DNA of 64,000 nt from Clitopilus passeckerianus (Eukaryota > Basidiomycota > Agaricomycetes > Agaricales > Entolomataceae), in assembly GCA_944990035.1 (NCBI GenBank), contig CALYLX010000002.1, positions 115,466 to 179,465 of the forward strand. Reading direction: 5' to 3'. Under the pieces are notes generated by a model, which worked only from the letters and a program-made list of their open reading frames with translations, had not been told where the DNA came from and searched no databases. How positions within the stretch are numbered: the first letter of the stretch is position 1; each line of letters starts with the position of its first letter. A program made the translations under genes and the position numbers. Below, in pieces: positions 21,177 to 35,269 of the stretch.

Positions 21177-22511
21177 TCAGTCCTCTTCTGCGCCCTCGAA
21201 TTTGAGCAAAACCTTCTTGCCCAGACCTCCCTCCTGCAACTTCTCAATCGTTTGCATAACCATCTCCGCAACATCCTTGTCGCTGCCTCCTTTCCTGACC
21301 TCTAGGACCTGATGCATTGGCGCCTTCAGCTTTCCCTCTCCAATTAGGTTGGCTAGTGTCTCAAAAAGAGCTTGGCGTTCGGTGGGTGAGTGGTCGAGGT
21401 ACCATCGTGATTGCCAAAATCCGTGTGCCGTGAGGTTTTTGAAGATGAATAGGGAGGTGGAGAGGGCCAGTGGCCGTTTTGACATGGCACCGTACGAGAC
21501 GAGATGCGCATTTTGGCCGAGAAGACGGGTCATTAGGGTGGTTTCTTTGCCGCCTGTACATGTCCTTAGCTTAGATACAGGACAAAAGATGGCCTTAATA
21601 CTTACTGACACAGTTTAGGGCAAGACGGAGCTCCTGCAAGGCGTTCAAGAAACAGGGTAAAAATGAGTACGAAAAGAACAAACCTTGCGATTGGTCCATT
21701 CCTTGACTTCTTTGCGAAGCATTTTGTCCTCAAGGTCGTCATATGTGAGAACTTTTGTGGCGCCAAGATCGTACAGCTGAGATTTGAGTTCCTCAAGATG
21801 CTCTCTATGAAGGAGGTGAGCTACCGCTTGTGTTCCTCGCGTAGGTAATGATAGCTCACCTAGGGCGTACAAAGTTGAGGGTCTTGAGTCCCCTTGAAGC
21901 TGCTATTTGAATGACAGCTTGTCCGACCTAGAGTAGATGAGAGAATACCAATATTACGAGCCAAAAGTACTCACAGCGCTGTTGGCTCCGTTCTGTATGA
22001 CCCAGTCTCCCTCTTTCAGCGGTACAAAGTCATGTAGCATGTTCCAGGCAGTCGGTGGGTTCACCGTCATAGTGGCAGCATGAACCTCTGTGAGCCCTTC
22101 TACACGAGGGACTTTGACAATATCATCGACATTGACATTCTTGCCAGTACACCAAGTGCCAAGTTGAGCTTTGGTCATGATGACCCAGTCATTCTTCTTT
22201 AGCTCAGAAACGCCAGGTCCGACAGCAGTAACTCTAGCAACACCTTCATTACCGCCGACAAAGACAGGCTGCTCCTTAGAAGAAAAGCCAGCATCTGGGC
22301 TAGGTTTAGCTGGGTAGATCCCCTCTATAACATTCAAGTCTGCAGGATTTATCGGCGAGAGTAGGAATTTGACATTAACTGTATTTGGGTCTGGAGGTGG
22401 CAAGGCTTTGTAGCTCAAAGCAGACAGGACTTTGCTAGGATCTCCGTTTTTGGAATAGATTATGGCTCGATTTACTTCGCTGAAAAGCCGTTTTGTCGCG
22501 AAGAATGCCAT
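21177..22511 (-). CDS. ETR1: Mitochondrial trans-2-enoyl-CoA/ACP reductase (Etr1/MECR type)
   Basis: NADPH-dependent last-step enzyme of mitochondrial type II fatty acid synthesis, needed for lipoic acid supply. The first exon (22511 down to 21975) carries FATKRLFSEVNRAIIYSKNG, a likely targeting region. The MDR-fold catalytic half has LLSPINPADLNVIEGIYP and VFVGGNEGVARVTAVGPGV. DWVIMTKAQLGTW, MTVNPPTAWNMLHDFV and WVIQNGANSA follow. Next exons give VGQAVIQIAASRGLKTLNFV and EELKSQLYDLGATKVLTYDD. The last exon has MTRLLGQNAHLVSYGAMSK, HGFWQSRWYL and VLLKFEGAEED. The roughly 380-residue length fits the family. The start codon is only 53 bases from the ligase stop, so the promoter must overlap the ligase 3' end. 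Confidence 0.92.
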
Positions 22512-22564
22512 TGAGGGAGTGTGTCAAGGGAGAAATAAGGAATGACGTAATAAATAAGAATAAA

Positions 22565-25500
22565 TTAAGCGAAATAATGCAACTGTTCTCCGAAAACATC
22601 AAATACATGAATGGGTTTGCGACTTCCAAGTCCTACAGTAATGTCCTTGAGCATTTTCATGACATAGTCCTCCCAACCAGACTCCATAAGTATGATACCC
22701 CGTTCTACATTGGTCCAAGAGGCAGCGCTTGACCCTTTGAACCATCCGCAAGTGCTTAGTAGCGATTGAAACGAGTGCAATCGGCATCCTGGAGCGATGA
22801 AAGTTTGCAATGCAGCGGACGTACAATCTGTCGACTTCTCCTTGGACTTCGCAATCCAGACAACAGCATTTTCCAGCAGAGCCTGCTTAACCGGACTAGC
22901 CCTGGGAAGAGATGAAGGGCGGATGTTCTCCGAGCCGCTGCCAGTGGAGGAGGGCGGTGCGGAGATTGTAGCCCTCGGACTTGAAGTCTTTGAACTGGGC
23001 GAACAGAGATCAACGACCTCGATCCTCTTCTTCTTGCATGAAGTATTCGTGACAACTTGCAGGACGTTCTCCTTTTTGTCTTGTACCTTCAGAGGTCCCT
23101 CGTCTTCTGAGCTGGACTCGTCCGAAATTGGATGCCTCCAGGTCCTCCCATCCAATTCAGCCAGCCTCTCCTCCCACATCTCTGCCGTAGCTTTTCTCTT
23201 CAGACTTGATTTTGCTCCAGGTGAACACGGCTTGCCCCAAATCTCCGCAGCAGCGTCTCTGGCCACTTTCTTTGAGGGATCTCTACCAATTACGGCACAT
23301 GCGATCTTGTGGAGATCCAGGAGCCTGGTTCCTGTTGTCCAAAGACGTTCAGCTGGTCGATGTACCTTCAAGAGTCTTGGGAAGCGAAGTTCATAATGCT
23401 AGCAAGAATATGAGCGAGTGAGATGCAGTGTCACCAGAAGCACATACCCGACTTCCAGAGGATTTGGTGAAACCAGCTCCGACTAACTCGACGAGAAGAG
23501 GACTTCGGAGAAGTATAGATGGCTTCTGAAGCCCTGCGTATACATCAAAGGCATACGGTAGCTCGTCACCAGTACGACTCTGAACACAACTGTGAGCATG
23601 TCCTCCTCACCGAGATGATAGCCTTACCGTCATGTTGTGGAACTGGTGATGTTCAGACCCCTTGATCATAAAGTTCAGCTCTTCGAGCTGCTGCCGACTC
23701 AGCCCATAGGAGACTGTAAAATAGATATGCAAATGTGGTCGAAAACCAGGCTGACAGGATCGTCAGCATATATTATTGCAGGACTAGCAGGGGGTGACTG
23801 ACCTTGATTCCACCTATATAGAACGTCGTGAATGTATCCGTTCCGACTCTTAACTCTCTTCCGCGATCTTTATCCCAGCTAGCGCCAACTAAGACCATGT
23901 CAAGTGCATCTCCATATCCAGGGATATAGTCCTTCTTTAATTTGACCCAGGGCATGCGCCAGTCGTGGTACCTGCTTTCAGCAGCTTTGAGGACAAGGCC
24001 TTCTTCTGCGCGACCAATGCACTGTGCAAATGCATGGTCGAGTTGCTTGATGAGTGCCTCAGGTGCGTCATATTCCGCAGTAGAGGTGTTTGCACGAGGT
24101 GGGGTGATCAGGGTACGTTCAGCCAGCATTGCTTCTCCTGGGGTCACTGAGATAATCAACTCGAGGATTTCTCTGCGCTTGGAGTAGGGAGCAGAGAGGA
24201 GGGAAGTCGAGTTTAGAGAAAGAATGTCAAAGAAGATGAGAGCGAGATGCCGGTTCTCAATGTTCACTGTGATCATCGAAAGTTGTGACTCTTCATGGCC
24301 CCAGAGCTGGGATTGGGAGTCTGGGACCAGTGTCGTAGCATTGCGTCGGACCCCGTAAGCAAAGCGTTCGACCAGCCCACGAATTCGCCAGAACTCTGTT
24401 ATCCGCTAATGAGTAACGGTTGGAATTCAACAAGAGGAAGAGGTTACCGTCGATGCCATCGTCATTAAAAGCGACCATCTCCGCATCCAGAATAACACCG
24501 GTTTTGACTATACGATCGTCACGCATATACCCACTCGCCTTCGAGAGTCCAAGCGCATTCAGTATGATTTCATGCACACCCTTGCGATCCAACGTCGAAT
24601 CACGCTTGCTCTTGCTGAATATAGTGATCTTGGGTTTGTTCCCTGGTTGCATAATCTCGACATGAATCTGGGCTCTTTCGCCATCATATTTCGTTTCTGC
24701 CCATATCTGCTTGGATGGCGAGAGAAGCTTGAGCGCGTGACGGGGGCTGCGGCCTTTTTCTGACTTGGGAAGCTTGTCGGTCGGTTATGTGAGACTGATG
24801 AGGGACTGTAGGGCATTGAGACCTACTGTGACCATCGTCCCAAGCCTAGGTCCTGGTATTTCACGAACACCAGCAGGCTTCTCAAACTCTTTAGCGACTT
24901 CTTCAAGTGTTGACCGCACACGATACATCTTGAGCATCCATCCAGACGGGTTCCACACTTGTAATGCATCTTGTTCAGAAAGCATTCTGATTGCCTTAGT
25001 ATTATAATCAAGTAATGCAGAGGTATAATGCAATTGGGATTCCTGGAGTGGGTAAAGTATGGTCCGCAGGTCTTTCAGAATGATCTGGGTAAGGAAGCCC
25101 GCATCAAGAGGAGATAAGGTACAGAACATGGATTTCAGAATGGAGACTCGAGTGCGGTGTTGGCCAGAGGGATATTTTGAGCGGATGGAGGTGTGGGTAT
25201 AACCTGAGAGAGCAGCAAGTTCATCAAGGAGTTCGTCGACTTGATCAATGGACAGGGGACTGATGTGGCCTCCCTCAGTCTGAATGAGCGTAAGTTAGAG
25301 GAGAGGTGCAGATATGGTAAAGTGAGTCAGGTTAACTCACGGGACACGTTGTTTCTAATACTTGCTGGATCTGTTCTCCGAGACATCCAGCGGTTCCGGA
25401 AGTGCTCCAAGCTTTGAGTCGATTTGAGTTAATACCCAGAGCTTGTGCAAGCGCCTGGGCGAGGCGAGGCTCTTGCATATCGAATTTACGACGGGTATCC

Positions 25501-25785
25501 TCGTGGGGGAACAGCATACGGAAGACAATAGATGTAGTACCAGCTGGTAGAGGCGCGAACCTCTGTCGCAGGTGATTGGCCCACCGTACAAAAACGCTCT
25601 TTACCGGGTAGTCCTGGTTGCTGTTCTGAGGGTTGTTCTTCACTTTATGCGGTCTAACTTTCGATATCTCGCGTAGGAGGGAGACAAAGCTGAAATATTG
25701 TTAGAAAGGCGTCATTCTGGATGTCAAGTTGTCCTCACAAAGAGAATGGGACCCCGTCTGCGAGGTCGCTTGGGACTGAAGCCAT
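22565..25785 (-). CDS. ATP-dependent DNA ligase domain protein without BRCT repeats
   Basis: A nucleotidyltransferase-type DNA ligase. The start at 25785 gives MASVPSDLADGVPFS; an intron then leads to FFVSLLREISKVRPHKVKNN. The N-terminal alpha-helical domain contains LRQRFAPLPAGTTSIVFRML and MLSEQDALQVWNPSGWMLKM. Adenylation motif I is AETKYDGERAQIHVE, where the lysine is the AMP acceptor. Motif III-like is GVILDAEMVAFND, motif IV is AEEGLVLKAAES and motif V is PWVKLKKDYI, followed by DMVLVGASWDKDRG. The C-terminal 270 residues are lysine/serine-rich and contain CKKKRIEVVDLCSPSS. They close with a domain ending in VFDVFGEQLHYFA, and no BRCT domain is visible. This fits the extra fungal ligase family distinct from Cdc9 and Lig4, though a divergent Lig4 cannot be fully excluded. 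There are around ten exons. Confidence 0.87.
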
Positions 25786-26377
25786 GGCGGTCGCTGGATA
25801 ACCAGAGAAACCAAATAAACACAAAGAACGCGTTCGCAAATTAGTCGATGCGAGTCACATGCATGTGACGCCACGTTCTCCTCCCACATTGGGCAGCCAC
25901 GAACTCATCGGATCTTTCAGGAAAGGTATGAAATGTCGATTGTATGGGACTAAGTTAGAGTGTTTATTTCAAGAAGCTTGTTTGCATTCTTCGGGTATGT
26001 GATATACAAGGGGAAGGAACAACGAAACGAAAGAACAATAAAGGGAAGGTATTAGAGGGGAATCATTTAAGCGGCACAACAAACCCAGTATAAACAAGAG
26101 GAAGAGGAAGTAGTGCGTATAGCGAAGGCTACTGTAGAAGTAGAGATAAGGTGTTTAACAGGGAGGCAGGCATATGGACACGTAGATGGGTGGCAAGAGA
26201 ACAAGAGAAAGAGACAGGAAGAAATGATACATAGGTATGAATTCCGAACTGACAGATGTGATGGACGTGAATCGTCCCCGAACTATGCGTGGCGACAGTC
26301 GTAAAGCACGTAAACAGCGACGTATCCGGACGTTAAGCAGGAGAAAGACAGATGGAGTGGAAGTCTGCGATGCAAAC
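25786..26377. other. Intergenic region between the kinase 3' end and the ligase start
   Basis: About 590 bases. It contains an A/G-rich plus-strand stretch around 26020-26240. No family-bearing frame was seen. It should carry the kinase 3' UTR and the ligase promoter. Confidence 0.4.
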
Positions 26378-28172
<1,795 letters not shown>

Positions 28173-28454
28173 GATATGTCGTTATAGTGGTCGTGGTATG
28201 AAATTAATGAGAGAATAAGTTCGGGCACGACGTCTCGTCGACTTCAATGCTTAAAGATAGTGATATACAGCTTTAAAGTAATGGCTGAAAGGAGTAGCAG
28301 AGAAAAAGACCGGAGTCGAGCGGGGGACAAGGGAGTGGTCAGTCTGTCTAATGCTGGACAAGGCACACTATTCTGCCATCAACAACGGTGTCACACATCG
28401 TCACAATACCGGTCACATCCAAGCGATAGAATTTTCAATCCAATCCAAAGTAAA
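28173..28454. promoter_or_regulatory. Shared upstream region of the STK32-like kinase and guanylate kinase
   Basis: The 282 bases between divergent start codons (28172 minus, 28455 plus) must carry both promoters. The frame upstream of 28455 stays open in the guanylate kinase phase back to 28260, but its content is unlike the family. Confidence 0.5.
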
Positions 28455-29176
28455 ATGTCACCGTACAAGGATTTCCTGAGGCCCTTGGTCCTTTCTGGTC
28501 CGTCTGGCGTAGGGAAGAGTACGCTTTTGCAGAGACTCTTTGCTGAGTTTCCCGACAAATTTGGGTTCAGTGTTTCGCGTAAGCCCCCATTGGATTGCCG
28601 GATATGTGTAACTAAATGTAAATTTACAGATACCACTCGAGCACCGCGTCAAGGCGAAACAGATGGAAAACACTACCACTTCGTGAACAGAGAGACTTTC
28701 AAGGATTTGCTCGCACAGAATGCTTTCATTGAGCATGCCGAGTTCTCCAACAACTTCTACGGAACGAGCTTTGCAACCGTAAAAAGCGTCCAGGAAGCCG
28801 GAAAACGGTGTATATTGGACATTGAGGCCCAGGTTAGTTGATATGCATCTGCTCCAATCACGCTAGTATATTCATTCACTCTTCACAGGGAGTCCGCCAA
28901 ATAAAAAGAACAGATCTCGACCCGGTTTATCTATTCATCTCGCCTCCATCAATGGCTGCCTTGCGCTCCCGACTTCAAGGACGCGGCACAGAAACCGAGT
29001 CATCAGTTCAAAAGCGCCTAGCAACGGCGCTCAAGGAAATCGACTTCGCAAAAGAACCGAACGTTCACGACATCGTTATTATCAACGATGACTTGGACCG
29101 CGCTTATACGCTGTTCAAACAAGTCGCATTAGGAGAAAAAGTCAGCGGCGATACCCTTCCAGCTTTGGACGATTGA
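28455..29176 (+). CDS. GUK1: Guanylate kinase
   Basis: Essential enzyme converting GMP to GDP with ATP. Three exons (28455-28578, 28630-28832, 28889-29176) total 615 bases, or 204 residues, a usual length. The P-loop is LSGPSGVGKSTLL. The GMP-binding part comes from HTTRAPRQGE across the first intron, then GKHYHFVNRETF and FIEHAEFSNNFYGTS. ILDIEAQGVRQIKRTDL spans the second intron, then YLFISPPSM and LQGRGTETE. MSPYKDFLRPLVLSG was taken as the start because the upstream in-frame methionines (from 28260) would add an unrelated extension. Confidence 0.95.
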
Positions 29177-29355
29177 ACGGAAGTGGTGGCTTCAAGTATA
29201 CAAGCGTCCCTGATGTAGATTTATAATTATCCAATTTGTAATTCAATTTGTAATCTGCCGGTCCGACTCAAAAAGTCCGTTCATTCTTGGAAGTTGACCG
29301 CAAAATATCAACGTCCTCGTCCTCGTCCTCATCCTCAGCGAAGACAAAGACTTGT

Positions 29356-32300
29356 ATGGAGCTCTGTCGCGACTCTGAAGGATGGGGTCCTATATCTAAA
29401 ACTCGCGACTTCGATGTCACTCTGTGCTTTGAGGAGGGCGTCATTTTGCCCGTTGTCTTCGGAGTTTTTCTGGCATCTGGGATATTTCGTTCGTTCCAGC
29501 TATCAAGAAGGCTCGTAAAGCCCAGATCGAATAAAAGTAAATGGGTGTTGACTACTAAGCTCGTAAGGGTTCACCGAAAGAATGTTTCCTGAGTACCATG
29601 TTGACGTGTTTTCTAGACCTTGATATTCGCTTCGACAATTGCCAGCCTCGTAAATCTCTTCCTTATAGCTTTACGCCAACAGCAGGTGCCTTTAGTTTCG
29701 ACGTATATTGTTGAACCACTCGTCTTGTTGTGCGCAGCGTCATTGACCTATTTCAACCATACCCGAACCCGCCGAGCATCCACTCTCCTTCTCCTCTTCT
29801 GGCCTGCCTATGCAATTGCTTTGGGCACATGGACAAGGACGGTCCATACTCTTCATTACCCATTTGACAGCAACCACATCATTCTTGCATTAAAATGGAC
29901 CTCCGTTTCCCTGGGCCTCATATCATTCTTTATCGAATGTATCGGACCAGAATTTGAGGCGCCCACCCTTGGAGATAAGACACATACAGAACATCCTTTG
30001 CTTACCGCTAATGTCTTCAGCGTTTGGGTAAGCACGTCTCATACAGCACTTGAATACCATACTGATTATATGTTAATAGACCTTCGGATGGATGACTCCC
30101 TTGATGAAAAAGGGTGCTCAGCAGTTTATTACAGAAGAGGATCTCCCTTTCTTGAAACCGCAAGATGAGTCCAAGAACCTCGGCAGGGATCTTGGAAAGG
30201 CCCTGAAGAAACAGTAAGCCAACAATATGTCCACCTTCATCCTATGACTAACCTATTTCCAGTACCCTTTGGAAGGCCCTATTTGTCGCCTACGGTGGAC
30301 CCTACTCTATCGCTGCTTGCCTCAAATTCGCTCAAGATTTCCTTGCATTTGCTCAACCTCAGCTCCTGCGCTTGTTGCTGCTTTATTTCTCTCGCTATCA
30401 GGCCAGCAGTTCCGGTTCTGTGAGCCGACTGGAAGGTTTTTCTTACGCAGTCATCATGTTCGTCGCGTCTGTGGTCCAGACGATCACGCTGAATCAAGTT
30501 AGTTGATCCTATGCTATGCTATGCATTAGGAACCCATTGCTGACGCCCTCGTAGTACTTCCAACGTGCCTTTGAGACGGGCATGCGCGTTCGTGCTGGGT
30601 TGGTGACAGCCATTTACGCCAAGGCTTTGGTTCTTTCGAACGACGAGCGCACCCGTGCATCTGGTGATATTGTCAATTTGATGTCCGTTGATGCTACAAG
30701 GTTGCAGGATTTGTGCACCTACGGGTTAATCGCCCTCTCTGGACCTCTTCAGGTAAACCTCTTAAAGGCATCGTGTACCCGATATCTGTTCTCAATTCTT
30801 TTTAGATCACCCTCGCCTTCATTTCTCTGTATAACCTTCTTGGATGGTCTGCCTTTGTCGGGGTTGCTGTTATGATTCTGTCAATTCCCTTGAACACCAT
30901 CCTTGCTCGGATATTGAAGCGTATGCAAGAAGAGCAGATGAAGAACCGTGACAGGCGGACCCGGCTGATGAGTGAATTATTGGCTAATATCAAGAGGTTT
31001 GCAGTATATCTCCCCTTGAAGCCATTTGTTCTAATACATTTGTGTGCAGTATTAAACTATACGCCTGGGAGTACAGCTTCGCTCGCAAGATCTTAGAGAC
31101 AAGAAACGAAAAAGAGTTAAAGATGCTGAAGAAAATTGGAATTACCACTGTAAGCCATTTATTTGAACTTTCGACCACAGTCATCTCACTCATTTGTTCC
31201 ATCAGTCATTCAGTCAGCTCATGTGGACCGGCATCCCCATCCTCGTCGCATTTAGCTCTTTTGCAACTGCTGCTGTCGTCTCTTCTCGTCCCCTCACTGC
31301 AGACATCATTTTCCCGGCCATCTCGCTATTCATGCTTTTGCAATTTCCGTTGGCCATGTTCAGTCAAGTCACTTCGAATCTCATCGAAGCTTGGGTGTCC
31401 GTCAAGCGTCTTTCGGATTTCTTGAACGCCTCAGAGTTGCAGACGGACGCACGAAAGGTCGTTCATAAGATCACCTTGACTCCTGGAGACGAGGTACGAT
31501 ATTTTAACATACTGAGAGGTGAGGACTTAATATGATCACAGGTCCTCTCTATCCGAGACGGTGATTTCGCTTGGGCAAAGGATGCCGTTGAGCCCACTTT
31601 GGAAGGCATCAACCTCTCCGTCAAGAAAGGTGACCTTGTCGGCGTGCTTGGTCGTGTTGGCGCTGGAAAGACCAGTCTTCTATCGGCCATCATCGGTGAC
31701 ATGTTCCGCAAGGACGGAGAAGTTGTGTTGTCTGGCTCGGTTGCGTATGCCCCTCAGAACCCATGGATTTTGTCGGCTTCTGTGCGCGAGAACATCCTAT
31801 TCTTCCACGAGTATGATGAGGATTTCTATAACCTTGTAATTGAAGGTGAGCTCTTTTCGGTACGCGGATTGGCGTCATGGATGCTGACTACCGATAGCTT
31901 GTGCTTTAACCCAGGATTTGTCCTTGTTACCCCAAGGTGACCTGACTGAAGTAGGAGAAAAAGGTTAGGGCACTCTTTCGCACTCGCTTGTTGGGTTATA
32001 GCTGACTGGCAAACTCCAGGAATCACACTCAGCGGCGGTCAGCGTGCTCGTGTCGCTCTTGCTCGTGCGGTATATGCTAGGGCGGATCTGTGAGTCAAGA
32101 CAATAGTGGAATTCTAAATGTGTACTGATGTATTTCTACCAGCACACTCCTTGACGATTGTCTCGCCGCTGTTGATAGCCACGTCGCCCGCCACGTCTTC
32201 GGTGAGTAGGATGAAAAGAACTCTTCTACTGTAATACGCTGACTCTTGTCTAGACCATGTCATTGGTCCAAACGGCATTTTGGCGACAAAGGCACGCATT

Positions 32301-35048
32301 TTAGTCACCAACAGCATTGCATTTATCAGGCAATTCGACCAGATTGCTTTCGTCCGGCGTGGTATCATCCTTGAACAAGGCAGCTATGCCACTCTTACCG
32401 CAAATTTGGAGGGCGAGATCTCAAAGCTCATGTAAGCCTCGTTGTCTTCCTGACTTCAGCTCAGTACTCACGTTCGTTATAGTCGTGGCCATGGTACTGG
32501 AGCAAGCTCTTCTTCAGGTGCTTCAACACCTTATCGAAGTGGAACAGCAACCCCAAAGGACGACAGCAGTAGCTCCAACGGTTCGACCCACGTCTCCGAG
32601 CAAGCAACCATGTTGTCTGAGAAATTGCTCAACCACCGGAAGAGTTTCATCAAAGCCAGAATTGCCCCGCCTGCACCCACTAGGGAACCATCTTCCACTG
32701 GGCTCTCCAAGGAACACCAGGAACAGGGTCGTGTCAAGGGCCAAGTCTACCGAGAATATATCCAAGCAGCGTCGAAAGTTGGATTCTCTTTCTTCCTGCT
32801 CGCCGTCCTACTTCAACAAGTTACTTCGGTGTTTGCCAGTCTCACGCTGAGGAACTGGGGTGAACGTAACCGTGAAGCAGGGTCCAATACCGGAATTTTC
32901 AAGTACCTCATGATTTATGGACTGTTCTCCTTCTCCTCAACCCTTCTCGGAGGTTTGTCTGCCATCATCATCTGGGTTTGGTGTTCTCTACGAAGCGCAA
33001 GGAGGCTTCATGATGGGGTATGGTTTGCTTTTTACACCCCGTTACTTAGTTGCTAACGGTGCTTTAGATGTTGGACTCGTTGATCCGTGCACCCCTCAGC
33101 TTCTTCGAGTTGACGCCTACGGGAAGGTATGCGGCTTAACGTATTTCACCTATGTTAACTGCTAAACACGAACAACAGAATTCTCAACCTGTTCTCCCGA
33201 GACATCTATGTTGTTGATCAAATCCTCGCCAGAGTCATCGCCAACTTGATCAGGACTGCTGCAGTCTGCCTTTCTATTATCGCCGTCATTGGTGTCAGCT
33301 TCCCGCCATTCCTCATTGCGGTCATCCCTCTGGGCTGGTTCTACTCACGCGTCATGAAATACTACCTTGCAACTTCGCGTGAACTCAAGCGCCTCGATGC
33401 GGTTTCCCGCTCTCCCATTTTCGCTTGGTTCTCAGAATCTCTCGCCGGCCTTTCTACGATCCGAGCCTTCGATCAACAACCCATTTTTCTGGCCAATAAC
33501 GAGCACCGTATCGACAGAAACCAGATGTGTTACTTGCCCAGTATTGCCGTCAATCGTTGGCTTGCTGTTCGGCTGGAGTTCGTTGGAGCAATGATCATCT
33601 TCATTGTTGCCGTTCTTGCTCTTACCGCCCTCATCACAACTGACATTGATGCCGGACTGGTCGGATTGGTGTTGTCCTACGCTTTGAATACCACTTCTTC
33701 GTTGGTGAGTAAACTCGACTTAGCGACAGTTTCCAGAAATTCAGATGTTGCTTTATAGAACTGGGTTGTCCGATCTGCCAGTGAAGTCGAGCAGAATGTT
33801 GTCAGCGTCGAGCGCATCCTTCACCAAACCCATGTTGGGCCCGAGGCGCCACTTGAGCTCCCTGAAGCAAAGACCGATGAAGACTGGCCAGCCAATGGAG
33901 AGGTTGAATTCAAGGATTATTCCACCCGCTACCGAGCCGGTTTGGAGCTTGTTCTCAAGAACATTTCTATGAGGATTGTGAGTGACGGGTTGCTCCCCAC
34001 CCTTTCTTGACTCACCCGTGTCTCTAGATGCCTAGCGAGAAAATTGGTGTTTGTGGCAGAACTGGTGCTGGGAAGTCATCGGTATGTGAAATTTCTTGAT
34101 AATTTAGTCCAATGTGGCTGACCCTCCCTCAGCTGCTCCTAGCTCTTTTCCGCATCATTGAACCCGTGTCTGGGACTATTCTCGTTGACGGGGTTGACAT
34201 TACCAAGATTGGTCTCCATGATTGTACGTGTTGACTCGCTTCTATACCTTCTCACCAGCATACTCACACTCCACAGTGCGCTCTGCTATCTCGATTGTGC
34301 CACAGACCCCTGATCTCTTTGAGGGTACCCTGAGAGAAAATATAGACCCTGTTGGCCAACATACAGACGCAGATATCTGGACCGCTTTGAGCCAGGCTCA
34401 CCTCAAGGAATACGTCGATTCGTTGCCAGAAGGCTTGGATGCACCTGTTCGTGAAGGAGGTTCCTCGCTGTCTTCGGGACAGAGGCAGTTACTTTGCTTC
34501 GCTCGTGCGCTGCTCAGAAAGGTATGGCACTCCGTTTCTTCACCTGAGGTACCCATGCTCACATCATCTTGTTTTTCCAGTCCAAGATCCTAGTGCTTGA
34601 TGAAGGTGAGAAAGCAAACCAACATATTGACATGACATCATGCTAATCTTCGCGTAACAACACAGCAACCTCCGCCGTTGACTTGGACACTGACAGAGCC
34701 ATTCAAGAGATCATCAGAGGACCTGCATTTGCCAATGTGACCATCTTTACGATTGCGTACGTGAAGCTCCGGTATTTGTTGGCCATTGACATTGACATGG
34801 ATCTTTCAGGCATCGTCTTAACACCATTCTCGAATCGGACCGGATTTTGGTCATGGATTCCGGCAAGGTAAGCACAGGCTTCGGTTTCTGGATGGTTCTG
34901 TGGATTCAGCAGCTGACATGCCGAGATACAGATTGCGGAACTGGAATCCCCTCGGAAACTGCTCGAAGACAAGAACTCCATCTTCTATTCCTTGGCAAAT
35001 GAAGCTGGCCTCGTATCTGGAACTGAAGTTACCTCTGAGCAGACGTGA
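29356..35048 (+). CDS. ABCC-type multidrug resistance-associated ABC transporter
   Basis: Full-length ATP-driven exporter of the MRP/CFTR subfamily, like yeast Ycf1 and Bpt1, which move glutathione conjugates into the vacuole. The protein starts [20 protein letters not shown], with an extra N-terminal membrane domain. Then come TMD1, NBD1, TMD2 and NBD2, spread over about 20 exons. NBD1 has Walker [12 protein letters not shown], signature [20 protein letters not shown] and Walker [15 protein letters not shown]2 has Walker [12 protein letters not shown], signature [16 protein letters not shown], Walker B ILVLDEATSAVD and the switch IFTIAHRLNTI, and ends ASEVEQ-type linker first, [13 protein letters not shown] last. 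NBD1 has D-D where the catalytic glutamate normally sits, as is usual for this subfamily. A serine-rich linker ([10 protein letters not shown]) joins the halves. The substrate is not predictable. Confidence 0.93.
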
Positions 35049-35269
35049 AAAGGATTGTTACGATGTATAATGAATTAGTTATTTAGATAGAGCTTTCTTG
35101 AAAATTGTATCCGAATTGGAGGATCAGGGCTTCCTTGAAGCCGATCAAAATTTCAATTGGAGCTGATTTCGTTAGCTAAACAAAGAAACGAAGCGGGCTC
35201 CATGCCATAAGGTGGATTAACCGTGCCAGCGTACTCTCGAGTATCCAGAGCTTAGCCTCAACCATCACC

